Positions 26,588-34,073 of a DNA stretch of 64,000 nt are shown here, one piece after another. The notes below the pieces were generated by a model, which made no database searches, was not told where the DNA came from, and saw only the letters and a list, made by a program, of their open reading frames with translations. Location of the stretch: positions 4,406,501 to 4,470,500 of the forward strand of contig NZ_CP095049.1 in NCBI RefSeq assembly GCF_022919135.1, given 5' to 3'. This DNA is from Hymenobacter cellulosivorans (GTDB lineage Bacteria > Bacteroidota > Bacteroidia > Cytophagales > Hymenobacteraceae). Made by a program: the position numbers and the translations under genes. Within the stretch, counting starts at the first letter, position 1; the number at the start of each line of letters is the position of its first letter.

Positions 26588-26632
26588 AACACAACGCCCC
26601 TGCTCGGGAAAACCGAGCAGGGGCGTTGTGTT
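26588..26632. terminator. bidirectional terminator
   Basis: A perfect 20-bp inverted repeat (26588-26607 and 26613-26632, 5-nt loop) lies between the convergent FMN reductase and the small basic protein gene. Confidence 0.85.
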
Positions 26633-26646
26633 GGTGCCTGAAGGAG

Positions 26647-26850
26647 TTACTTTTTGCCGGGCTTGCGGTTGCCGGTGTGCCCGTCGCCCCGGTCGCCCTG
26701 ACCGGGACGACTGGTGCGGCTGGAGTTGTGCTTATCATCCTGGGACAGGGAACGGTTCAGGTCCACTTCGCTGGTAAACTGACCTTTCTCGTTGCGGCGC
26801 ACGTAGCGCTTGTCGCCCGGGGTGGGTTCTATCAATTCGCGTTTCGACAT
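26647..26850 (-). CDS. small conserved basic protein
   Basis: This 67-aa highly charged protein begins MSKRELIEPTPGDKRYVRR, then NEKGQFTSEVDLNRSLSQD, and ends in a Gly/Lys/Arg/His-rich disordered tail. I recognise the N-terminal pattern (ELIEPxPGDKRYVRRxxKGQF) as a small family found in several phyla, without known function. It has no membrane segment or signal. Confidence 0.8.
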   Translation of the reverse strand: MSKRELIEPTPGDKRYVRRNEKGQFTSEVDLNRSLSQDDKHNSSRTSRPGQGDRGDGHTGNRKPGKK

Positions 26851-27133
26851 GGCGTAGGGAAATCAAGGTGAGATAGTCTCTATACGCGGCCTGCCCTGCC
26901 AGGTTAAGCTGCCCGGCGCGGGCTGTTGAGCTTAACTTCTTGTTGTTCAAGCAGTGGCTCATAGGTAGCCGAGACAAGAGTAAGGGCTTACCCGCAGTAG
27001 CATCAAGGCACATTCCCCGTGGCTTTACTTAAACCAATTGTCCCAAGCCATTTACCGGCTGGTAGGTGTCCTACAACAATCGTTTCCAAGCTCGCACCAC
27101 TTCCTCCCGGCCCCATACCAACTTTGGAATCAG

Positions 27134-27883
27134 CTACTCACTCACTGCCAGCATCACCCCAAAGTTGCCGTCGGTTTGGACCCACTGCTGGCCGGGCGCA
27201 TATGTGCGCGACACGAAGCCGTCGAGGTAAAGCGCGTTGCGGCAGCCCTGGCGGCGGAAGTAGTCGGCAAACTCGTAGAGGCTCACTTTATGCTTCGACA
27301 TGGCTAGCAGCACGTGGCCGTTGGGTAAAATTCCCACCCCGTTGCGAATCTGCCGGTTGCTGGAGCCGGGCGTAAAAGCCGGATGAATCTGGCCCCGCAC
27401 CACCAGCATCGGCCCCGACTGCGTAGCGTACAGGATGCGGCGAAAATACCGGAAGCTCGCAGTGGGGCACACCACCGCGTGCTGGTCCACGGTCGTGTAA
27501 AACACGCCGTTGGGTTTGAGGTAGAAGTTGCCCGCCCCCGAAGTTGTATCCAGCGGCGCAACCACCCGGCCATCCTCAACAAACAGGCCCTGGGGCGAGT
27601 AATCGGGCCGAAACATGCCGGCATTCATGGCGAAAACCACCCGGTGCCCGCGCCCACTAAGCCAGGCCGTCAGGCGCTGCAGGCTTTGCAGGGGCCGATT
27701 TGTTTCATCCTTCCAGTACAGCCGCAGGTCCTGCTTCTGCAAATTGACTTGGTAGCTTACATAATCCGAATCGGCCGGCGCGCAGCTGCTCGGGGTCAGC
27801 GCTGCAGTGGCAAGTCCGCCTAGCATCCATAGCGCTACCAAGTGGCCTCTGCCCTTCCAGCGGCTTGGCACACGCCCTACCAT
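27134..27883 (-). CDS. phosphodiester glycosidase (NAGPA-like) exported protein
   Basis: This 249-aa protein of the DUF2233/NAGPA family removes sugars from phosphodiesters or acts on glycan linkages. Visible family motifs are VVFAMNAGMFRPDYSPQGLF, FYLKPNGVFY, RNGVGILPNGHVLLAMSKHK and the C-terminal GCRNALYLDGFVSRTYAPGQ. The N-terminus (about residues 15-36) is a signal segment ending near SSCAP, a possible lipoprotein cysteine. It follows the riboflavin synthase gene by 12 bp on the same strand, so the two are likely one transcript despite unrelated functions. Confidence 0.88.
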   Translation of the reverse strand: MVGRVPSRWKGRGHLVALWMLGGLATAALTPSSCAPADSDYVSYQVNLQKQDLRLYWKDETNRPLQSLQRLTAWLSGRGHRVVFAMNAGMFRPDYSPQGLFVEDGRVVAPLDTTSGAGNFYLKPNGVFYTTVDQHAVVCPTASFRYFRRILYATQSGPMLVVRGQIHPAFTPGSSNRQIRNGVGILPNGHVLLAMSKHKVSLYEFADYFRRQGCRNALYLDGFVSRTYAPGQQWVQTDGNFGVMLAVSE

Positions 27884-27895
27884 TAGCGCGAGCCG

Positions 27896-28486
27896 CTACC
27901 GGCCCAGGAGCTTGGCCACGTACTTGCCCACGATGTCGAACTCCAGGTTCACCAGGTCGCCGGGGCGCAGGTGCTGGAAGGTGGTGTGCTCGTAGGTGTA
28001 GGGAATGATGGCCACGGCAAAACTGTCGTCGGTCGAGTCGAAGCAGGTCAGGCTGGTGCCGTTAATGCAGATCGAGCCTTTTTCCACCGTCACGCGGCTC
28101 GGGCCAGGCTCATGACGGAAGCGGTAGAGCCAGCTGCCGTTCTGGTCGGTTACACTCTCGCACACGGCCGTTAAATCGACGTGGCCCTGCACGATGTGGC
28201 CGTCGAAGCGGCCGTTAGCCGCCAGGCAGCGCTCCAGATTAACCTGCCGGCCCGGAGCCCAGGAGCCCAGGTTGGTTTTCTGCAGGGTTTCGTCGATGGC
28301 CGTTACGACGTGGGTACCAGCGGCAGCATCCACGGCCACTACCGTCAGGCACACGCCGTCGTGGGCCACACTCTGGTCAATCTGCAGCTCGTGGGCAAAG
28401 GGCGCGGCCACGGTGAAGTGCCGGTTGGAGCCCTCCGTTTTCACGTCGGTAATAGTGCCCAGGGTTTCTACAATTCCAGTGAACAT
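27896..28486 (-). CDS. ribE: riboflavin synthase, alpha subunit
   Basis: This 196-aa enzyme dismutates two 6,7-dimethyl-8-ribityllumazine molecules to riboflavin. It shows the canonical start MFTGIVE and two homologous barrel halves: QSVAHDGVCLTVVAVD in the first and GSICINGTSLTCFDST in the second. GHIVQGHVDLTAVCES is in the linker. Length matches the family. No other rib genes and no FMN riboswitch are next to it. Heptamer-like repeats begin 7 bp upstream of the ATG. Confidence 0.95.
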   Translation of the reverse strand: MFTGIVETLGTITDVKTEGSNRHFTVAAPFAHELQIDQSVAHDGVCLTVVAVDAAAGTHVVTAIDETLQKTNLGSWAPGRQVNLERCLAANGRFDGHIVQGHVDLTAVCESVTDQNGSWLYRFRHEPGPSRVTVEKGSICINGTSLTCFDSTDDSFAVAIIPYTYEHTTFQHLRPGDLVNLEFDIVGKYVAKLLGR

Positions 28487-28492
28487 GGCGTT

Positions 28493-28740
28493 GTTAATGT
28501 GCGAATGTGGTTGAATGTGCTGAAGTGCTAATGCCGAACTCGTGTCTTTGCGAGGACGAAGCCATCCGTCCCCTTAGATGGGCTCAGCTATCTTTTGTGA
28601 CCAGCCTCAAGGTATAACAACGAAAAGGGCTTTATGGTGAAAGGACGCGTTTAGCTTCGCAGAGGACGGAGTGCTTCGCCTTGCTCGCCAGGACACATTT
28701 CTCACATTCAACCCCCATTCGCATAGCGGCTCATCAGCAC
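28493..28740. repeat. inverted pair of degenerate repeats (pair 3)
   Basis: The left copy (28493-28533) is made of GAATGTG-type units. The right copy (28694-28740) is its inverted relative, sharing TGCGAATG and GGTTGAATGTG. They abut the ribE start and the sugar-transferase stop and enclose MITE-like copy A. Confidence 0.55.
28541..28694. mobile_element. MITE-like repeat, copy A
   Basis: The core GACGAAGCCATCCGTCC (28555-28571) faces an inverted CGCAGAGGACGGA (28658-28670), and the similarity of the two ends extends outward to about 30 bp. The interior AAAGGGCTTTATGGTGAAAG also occurs, slightly changed, in copy B at 55570. No coding capacity. Confidence 0.65.
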
Positions 28741-28749
28741 CTCAAAAAC

Positions 28750-30207
28750 CTACTTCCCGCGACCTTCCACGATGATCTTGAGCGTGTAAAGCATCACGCG
28801 GAAGTCCATGGCCAGGCTCATGTTTTCGATGTAGAGGATGTCGAACTTGAGGCGCTCGACCATCTGGTCCACGGTTTCGGCGTAGCCGTATTTCACCTGC
28901 CCCAGACTAGTAATTCCGGGCCGCACGCGGTGCAGGTGGCGGTAGTGGGGCGCTACTTTCACGATTTGGTCGATGTAGAAGCGGCGCTCGGGCCGGGGGC
29001 CGACCAGGCTCATGTCGCCCTTAAGCACGTTCCAGAACTGGGGCAGCTCGTCAAGGCGAACTTTGCGCATAAAGCGGCCCCAGGGCGTGATGCGCGGGTC
29101 GCGGTCCGACGACAGCGCGGGGCCCATCTTCTCGGCGTCCACGTACATCGAGCGGAATTTGTAGATGCGGAAGGGCTGGGCGTTGATCCCAATACGCTCC
29201 TGGGCGTAGAAAATTGGCCCCGGCGACGAGAGCCGCACCATGACGGCCGTGAAGGCATACACCGGCCAGGCCAGCAGCAGAAACAAGGCCGAGCCCACGA
29301 TGTCCAGGCCGCGCTTGGTAAATTCCTGCCACGGCGGCAGCAAGTCGTGCTTGATTTCGATGAGGGGCGTGCCAAACAAGTGGTTTACCTTCACCGAACC
29401 CAAAAGCATCTGGTATAAGTCGGGCAGAATGCTGACCCGGGCCGGCGTGCCTTCCAGCAAGGACAGAATCTCCTGAATCATGCGGTGCTCACTGGGCTCA
29501 ATAGCAATGATGATCTGCTCGATTTTAAGAGCCCGAATTAGGGCCGGCAGGCGGGTGTAGGAGCCGCGGGCGGGCAGCTCGGCCGCCAGGCCGGGGTCCA
29601 CGGTGTCGCCGACGGGTGCAAAGCCAACCAGTTTCAACCCCAGATGCTTGCCGGTGCGGGCTAGTTCGTGGTAGGTTTCGCGGGCCAGCAGGTTGGAGCC
29701 TACCAGCAGGGTATTAAACGAAATGACGCCCTCGCGCACCAGATGCTGCACGCTGGTAATGGCCCAGGTCCGCAGCACCGCCGTGATAAAGAAGTGCAGC
29801 AGGAAATAGGCTGTAATCGTCTTGTAATAAAGCCGGTAAGAACTCACCCCCTGGTCGTCGAGCAGCAGGGCGAAGAAGATAACCAGCGCGCCCAGGACCG
29901 AAATGCGGCCCAGGCGAATAATCTCCGATAGGCGCGACTTGCGGAAGATGTCGCGGTATTCACCGATGAGTGTGTAGAGCACCGTCCAGAAGGCGGCAAT
30001 CATCAGGGCCGAGCCCGTGAGCGTAAACAGCTCCCCACCGGTGAAGCGGTAGCCGGCATTGATTTCACTGAGCAGATACTTGCGCAGCAGAAAAAAACAC
30101 ATCCACGCCAGCAGGGCTGCCAGAAAGTCGGCAGCAATGAGCTTCAGCTTTTGAAAGGTGCGAGTCAAGGGGATAGGGTAAGCAGACCGACCGGAGCCGG
30201 TAAACAA
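28750..30207 (-). CDS. polyprenyl-phosphate sugar-1-phosphate transferase
   Basis: This 485-aa membrane enzyme starts exopolysaccharide repeat-unit synthesis by moving a hexose-1-phosphate to undecaprenyl phosphate (WbaP/WcaJ type). Four N-terminal membrane helices (about 15-135) are followed by a Rossmann-like CoA-binding-type domain (about 145-270). A fifth helix follows. The C-terminal catalytic bacterial sugar transferase domain has [51 protein letters not shown] and [11 protein letters not shown]. No other polysaccharide genes are in the window. The sugar is probably glucose or a related hexose. Confidence 0.93.
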   Translation of the reverse strand: MFTGSGRSAYPIPLTRTFQKLKLIAADFLAALLAWMCFFLLRKYLLSEINAGYRFTGGELFTLTGSALMIAAFWTVLYTLIGEYRDIFRKSRLSEIIRLGRISVLGALVIFFALLLDDQGVSSYRLYYKTITAYFLLHFFITAVLRTWAITSVQHLVREGVISFNTLLVGSNLLARETYHELARTGKHLGLKLVGFAPVGDTVDPGLAAELPARGSYTRLPALIRALKIEQIIIAIEPSEHRMIQEILSLLEGTPARVSILPDLYQMLLGSVKVNHLFGTPLIEIKHDLLPPWQEFTKRGLDIVGSALFLLLAWPVYAFTAVMVRLSSPGPIFYAQERIGINAQPFRIYKFRSMYVDAEKMGPALSSDRDPRITPWGRFMRKVRLDELPQFWNVLKGDMSLVGPRPERRFYIDQIVKVAPHYRHLHRVRPGITSLGQVKYGYAETVDQMVERLKFDILYIENMSLAMDFRVMLYTLKIIVEGRGK

Positions 30208-30287
30208 ATGGGTTATGTGGGCACGATGCCGTAATTTCGCCGCAGATATGGCCTGAAAAAGGGCCTTTATCCGCTAACTGAGCCGTG

Positions 30288-30295
30288 CAAAGGTA
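30288..30295 (-). promoter_or_regulatory. -7 box before the sugar transferase
   Basis: TACCTTTG on the minus strand (TAnnTTTG consensus) lies 81 bp before the sugar-transferase ATG and is divergent from pcm. Confidence 0.45.
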
Positions 30296-30338
30296 GGGCA
30301 TTAACCTATACCCTCAACATCGGCTTAACCCACATTGC

Positions 30339-30992
30339 ATGCACGCTGATACCTACCGCCACCGAGGCCTGCGCCGTACCCTGGTTGAAGAACTGCGCCG
30401 CAAGGGAATCCGGGACGAGCGGGTACTGACGGCCCTGGCCACCGTGCCGCGCCACTTGTTTTTTGAGCAAGCCTTTCAGCAGCACGCCTACCAGGATAAA
30501 GCCTTTCCCATCGGGCAAGGCCAGACCATTTCCCAGCCCTACACGGTAGCTTACCAAACGGAGCTGCTGCGCCTACAGCCCACCGACCGGGTACTGGAAA
30601 TCGGGACGGGCTCGGGCTACCAGTGCGCGGTGCTGCTGCAGCTTACGCCCACCGTGTATAGCATCGAATACAACGCGGTGCTGTTTGAGAATACGCGCCG
30701 CCGCCTGGCTGCCTTCGGGCTGCCGGCTCATTTATTTTGCGGCGACGGCTCGATGGGTTTGCCCGAGCACGCGCCCTTCGACAAGATTCTGGTGACGGCC
30801 GGCTCGCCCACCATTCCCCGCACGTTGCTGCGGCAGCTGCGCGTGGGCGGCTCCCTGGTGATTCCGGTGGGCAACGAAAGCAGCCAGCGCATGATGCGGG
30901 TGGTGCGCGAAAGCGCCGAGGAGTTTGTGCGGGAGGAATTCGAGGAGTTTCGCTTCGTGCCCCTGTTGGGCCAGGCCGGCTGGCCGAAATAA
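30339..30992 (+). CDS. pcm: protein-L-isoaspartate O-methyltransferase
   Basis: This 217-aa SAM-dependent enzyme repairs damaged proteins by methylating isoaspartyl residues. Motifs: PIGQGQTISQPYTVAYQTEL (active region), VLEIGTGSGYQCAVLLQL (SAM motif I), FGLPAHLFCGDGS, FDKILVTAGSPTIPRTLLRQ and GGSLVIPVG. Length is that of the family. It diverges from the sugar-transferase gene across 131 bp. Confidence 0.95.
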   Translation: MHADTYRHRGLRRTLVEELRRKGIRDERVLTALATVPRHLFFEQAFQQHAYQDKAFPIGQGQTISQPYTVAYQTELLRLQPTDRVLEIGTGSGYQCAVLLQLTPTVYSIEYNAVLFENTRRRLAAFGLPAHLFCGDGSMGLPEHAPFDKILVTAGSPTIPRTLLRQLRVGGSLVIPVGNESSQRMMRVVRESAEEFVREEFEEFRFVPLLGQAGWPK

Positions 30993-31099
30993 TATCGCCG
31001 GCTCAGCCGCCGTGGCACTCTACCGTTGTTGCTGAGCTAAACACAGGGTGCAAGCCAGGTATTATCGGCTTTGATTCGGCAATGCGGGCCGGGCGGCGC

Positions 31100-31107
31100 T
31101 ATCTTTG
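31100..31107 (+). promoter_or_regulatory. -7 box before the second thioesterase
   Basis: TATCTTTG (TAnnTTTG consensus) lies 34 bp before the ATG at 31141. A TTTG occurs upstream but at longer than usual spacing. Confidence 0.45.
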
Positions 31108-31140
31108 GGCTCCCATTTTTTTCAGCAACTCCCCTTTCTG

Positions 31141-31659
31141 ATGCGCAAACAAAAGCCCGTTAAAGAATCCTTCGTGATTATGACCGAGCTGGTACTGCCC
31201 AACGATACCAACACGCTCCACAACCTGATGGGAGGCCGCATGATGCACCTGATGGACATTGCCGCGGCCATTTCGGCGCAGAAACACTCCAACCGCATCG
31301 TCGTGACGGCCTCGGTCGACAACGTGTCGTTCCGCGACAGTATCGCCCTGGGCAGCGTCGTGACGCTGCAGGCCCAGGTGACGCGCTCCTTCAACTCCTC
31401 GATGGAAGTGCACATCGACGTGTGGGCCGAGGATATTCCCAGCGGCACGAAGATGAAAACCAACGAGGCCTTTTTCACCTTCGTAGCCGTCGACCAAACT
31501 GGGCGCCCCATCGACGTGCCCGAGGCCGTGGCCGAAACCGAGGAGGAAATCCGCCTCTATGACGGGGCCCTGCGCCGCCGCCAGCTCCGCCTCGTGCTCG
31601 GCGGCCGCATGAAGCCCCACGAGGCCACCGAGCTCAAGGCGTTGTTTGATTTAGAGTAA
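31141..31659 (+). CDS. acyl-CoA thioesterase, hotdog fold (second copy)
   Basis: This 172-aa BACH-like thioesterase has the signature NDTNTLHNLMGGRMMHLMDI at about residues 22-41, with Asp after HLM. ASVDNVSFRDSIALGSVVTL and SFNSSMEVHIDVWAED follow. It is longer than the 9050 paralogue by a C-terminal extension (RRRQLRLVLGGRMKPHEATE). ATG at 31141 is chosen because the 12 codons before it are promoter sequence. The 3' end abuts a repeat hairpin at 31663. Confidence 0.9.
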   Translation: MRKQKPVKESFVIMTELVLPNDTNTLHNLMGGRMMHLMDIAAAISAQKHSNRIVVTASVDNVSFRDSIALGSVVTLQAQVTRSFNSSMEVHIDVWAEDIPSGTKMKTNEAFFTFVAVDQTGRPIDVPEAVAETEEEIRLYDGALRRRQLRLVLGGRMKPHEATELKALFDLE

Positions 31660-31662
31660 TTT

Positions 31663-31746
31663 TAGTTGTTAGTTGTTGGTTGTCAGTTAATAGGCGAATA
31701 GTCGTCGGCAAAAACCTAACAACTGACAACCAACAACTGACAACTA
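31663..31746. repeat. heptamer-repeat hairpin filling an intergenic gap (pair 4)
   Basis: Two 32-base copies (31663-31694 and 31715-31746) match at 29 positions in inverted orientation around a 20-nt loop. They are built of degenerate heptamers such as TAGTTGT, TGGTTGT and CAGTTAA. The whole 89-bp gap between the thioesterase stop and the next ATG (31749) is this structure. Confidence 0.75.
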
Positions 31747-31748
31747 GC

Positions 31749-32630
31749 ATGGATCAGGCTTCCCTGGCATTTTTTCAGAGTTTCTACACTAACGTGTCGC
31801 TATACGTGGTGCCAGAGCCCGACGCAGCGGGGTCGCCCGTAGTCGCCGAGCCGCTGCATAAGCCGGCAGCAGCGCCAGTGGCAGCCGCTACGCCAGCCGC
31901 CGTTACACCGCCCGTAGTAGCGGCCGTGCCGCCCACCCCGCCAGTAGCGGCTCCAGTGCCGCCGGCTTCCACCCGGGTGGTACCTACGCCGCCCGTCGCC
32001 CCAGTGCGGCCAGTACCGGCGGCCGTAGCTCCAGCGGCGGCTCCGGCACCAGCAGGAGCTTTGCCAGGCAAGCTACCCTCGTTGGGCGCGCTGAATTTGC
32101 CTCAGACGTCCGTGGAGCGGGCCCCGGTAGCCCCGGCAGCGGCTCCCGTAGTACCGCCGGCTGCTGCCGTTCCTCCCCGTCCCACACCACCGACCGCCGA
32201 CGGGCCACCCCAGCGCACGGCTCCGCCCCTGAGCGAGACGCCTTACTCAACGCTGGGCAGCAACCCCAACGGCCTAGTAATTCTAGTGCGCATGGACCCG
32301 GTACGCTTCCAGCGCCTGCCCAAAAACGTGTTTCTGAATAACCTGCTCAAGGCCATCCGGCTGGTGATGGAAGACGTGGTGCTCATCAACGTGGAGTCGC
32401 ACCTGCCGGTAGAGCTCAAAACCATCCGGCAAAAGCTGGCCGCCAGGCAGATAATTGCCTTCGGCAAAAACCTGCTCGACGTGGCCATTCGCACCACCCA
32501 ACTGTATGAGCCTGTGCTGCTGGCCGGCGACGCAGCCTATCTTCCCGCCGCCGAAATAGAGCTGATTGAAGAAGACAACAGTCGCAAGAAACTGCTCTGG
32601 CAAGCTATGCAGCGTATGTTTCTGAGCTAG
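31749..32630 (+). CDS. Pro/Ala/Val-rich linker protein with conserved C-terminal domain
   Basis: This 293-aa cytoplasmic protein has a short N-terminal helix (MDQASLAFFQSFYTNVSLYV). About 145 residues of Ala/Pro/Val low complexity follow. The folded C-terminal domain (about 170-293) has LVILVRMDPVRFQRLPKNVF, VESHLPVELKTIRQKLA and IEEDNSRKKLLWQAMQRMFL. The closing Lys-Lys-x-Leu-Trp-x-x-(Leu/Met) pattern recalls psi-like DNA polymerase III accessory proteins of Bacteroidota. This is weak and untested. Function unknown. Heptamer repeats flank it on both sides. Confidence 0.7.
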   Translation: MDQASLAFFQSFYTNVSLYVVPEPDAAGSPVVAEPLHKPAAAPVAAATPAAVTPPVVAAVPPTPPVAAPVPPASTRVVPTPPVAPVRPVPAAVAPAAAPAPAGALPGKLPSLGALNLPQTSVERAPVAPAAAPVVPPAAAVPPRPTPPTADGPPQRTAPPLSETPYSTLGSNPNGLVILVRMDPVRFQRLPKNVFLNNLLKAIRLVMEDVVLINVESHLPVELKTIRQKLAARQIIAFGKNLLDVAIRTTQLYEPVLLAGDAAYLPAAEIELIEEDNSRKKLLWQAMQRMFLS

Positions 32631-32632
32631 GC

Positions 32633-32795
32633 GTTAGTTATCAGTTGGTAGTTGGTAGTTGTCCGTTGTTAGTGCTAAAAGCCAGGAAAAGACTGCCAAC
32701 TCCGACCCAAAAGAAAAGGCTCGTCGTACGACGAGCCTTTTCTTTTGGGTGAGGTCCGAACTAACCACGGACAACTACCAACTGACAACTATAAC
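32633..32795. repeat. inverted heptamer-repeat pair (pair 5) around a zero-loop palindrome
   Basis: The left copy (32633-32672) and right copy (32761-32795) are inverted relatives. The left has one extra 7-base GTTGGTA unit, showing unit-number change. They enclose the perfect 46-bp palindrome at 32705-32750. Confidence 0.65.
32705..32750. terminator. perfect 46-bp palindrome, probable bidirectional terminator
   Basis: Two 23-bp arms with no unpaired loop in the strict repeat; an inner TCGTACGA would open in RNA. A/T-rich outer ends give T-rich tails both ways, between convergent genes. Confidence 0.8.
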
Positions 32796-32796
32796 C

Positions 32797-33939
32797 CTAC
32801 TTCAGTACCGAGGCTAGCTTGGCTTCCAGAGCGTCGCCGCGCAGGTTTTTGGCCACGATGCGCCCCTGGGGGTCAAGCAGGACCGACTGTGGGATGGCCT
32901 TTACGCCGTAGGTCTGGCCGGCGGCACTCTCCCAGCCCCGCAGATCCGACACGTGGGTCCAGGTCAGGCCGTCGGCGGTAATAGCTTTAAGCCACTTCTC
33001 GCGGTCCTGGTCGAATGACACGCTGTAGATCTCGAAGCCCTTGCCCTTAAACTTATTATAGGCCCGTACTACGTTCGGGTTTTCCTTGCGGCAAGGTCCG
33101 CACCAAGAAGCCCAGAAGTCAATCAGCACGTACTTGCCGCGCAATGAGGACAACGGCACAGTCTTGCCATCGGGGGCGGGCAGGCTGATTTCCGGGGCGG
33201 CAGCACCGACGGCTGTGGCCCGCAGTGGGTCAAGCTTGGCCGCCAACGACTTGGTATAGCGCGAGTCGGGCAGGTTTTTCTTCAGCCCGGTGGCAATGGA
33301 GTCGATAAAGGCAAACTGCTCCTCGGGGTTGAGCAGGTTGCCCACGGCGAAGGCCGATACTACCGAGTTGGGGTTCTGGCGAATCAGCTGCTTGAGTACG
33401 GCCGTGTTCTGGGCCTGGGCGGCGTAGAACTTGGCCTCAATCACCTTCATTGAGTCTGACTGCCCGGCCTGGGCGCTGTTGTTGTAACGCATTTCGAGCA
33501 TGGCCATGTCGTGCTTCGACTGCATCATGGCGCGGCCCAGCTGCTGCAGGCTCTCCGAATCTTTGGAGCCCTTCACCACATAGCCGTCGGTCAGCTTTTT
33601 GGCGTCGCCGGAAAGCTGGATGTTGCTTTGGTTGTCGAGGGCCAGCATTACCTGGTTGGCGTCGTTTATCTTCACTTGGTACAAGCCGGCTTCGGGCACC
33701 GAGCCCTTGAGCGTGAAGCGCCCCTGCTCGTCCACCGAGGCCGTGTCGCGCGACACGAACTGCGTTTCACCGAGCTCGGCCAGGTACACCTTGGTGCCGG
33801 CCGGGGCGTTGGTCAGCTGCCCGTTGATCTGGTAGCCGGCCCCGCCTGCACCCGTGGTGGGCGTCGTCGATTTGCTGCAGGCGTTGGCCATACCCAGCAC
33901 GGTGGTTACCAGAAGTAAGCTTTTCATTTTCTGAATCAT
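32797..33939 (-). CDS. TlpA-like thiol-disulfide lipoprotein with DUF4369 domain
   Basis: This 380-aa lipoprotein has a lipobox around residues 17-21 (GMANAC). The N-terminal DUF4369 domain (about 36-130) starts YQINGQLTNAPAGTKVYLAE. A helical spacer with a Met/Gln-rich part is followed by a thioredoxin fold (about 245-380). That fold has the redox CxxC in YVLIDFWASWCGPCRKENPN and cis-Pro in GVKAIPQSVLLDP. It probably reduces or maintains periplasmic disulfides. A second ATG at 33927 is also possible. Confidence 0.92.
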   Translation of the reverse strand: MIQKMKSLLLVTTVLGMANACSKSTTPTTGAGGAGYQINGQLTNAPAGTKVYLAELGETQFVSRDTASVDEQGRFTLKGSVPEAGLYQVKINDANQVMLALDNQSNIQLSGDAKKLTDGYVVKGSKDSESLQQLGRAMMQSKHDMAMLEMRYNNSAQAGQSDSMKVIEAKFYAAQAQNTAVLKQLIRQNPNSVVSAFAVGNLLNPEEQFAFIDSIATGLKKNLPDSRYTKSLAAKLDPLRATAVGAAAPEISLPAPDGKTVPLSSLRGKYVLIDFWASWCGPCRKENPNVVRAYNKFKGKGFEIYSVSFDQDREKWLKAITADGLTWTHVSDLRGWESAAGQTYGVKAIPQSVLLDPQGRIVAKNLRGDALEAKLASVLK

Positions 33940-34033
33940 TCTTAGTTACGCTACCAGCGGCTGCACGTGGGGCTTACCGCTTTTTGTGAAAACAAGCAAC
34001 CAACCGGCTATTTGGTTCAGCTACAAAGCAAAA

Positions 34034-34067
34034 CGCCGCCGCACCCGGGGTTCCGGGTGCGGCGGCG
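34034..34067 (-). terminator. terminator of gatB
   Basis: A perfect 15-bp GC-rich inverted repeat (34034-34048 and 34053-34067, 4-nt loop) sits 6 bp after the gatB stop, with a short T tract on the minus strand. Confidence 0.85.
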
Positions 34068-34073
34068 TGGTCC

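Noticed and set aside
31663..32795. Heptamer repeats considered as a CRISPR array
   Set aside because: No constant 24-40 bp repeats with unique spacers, no cas genes; units are 7 bases and degenerate.
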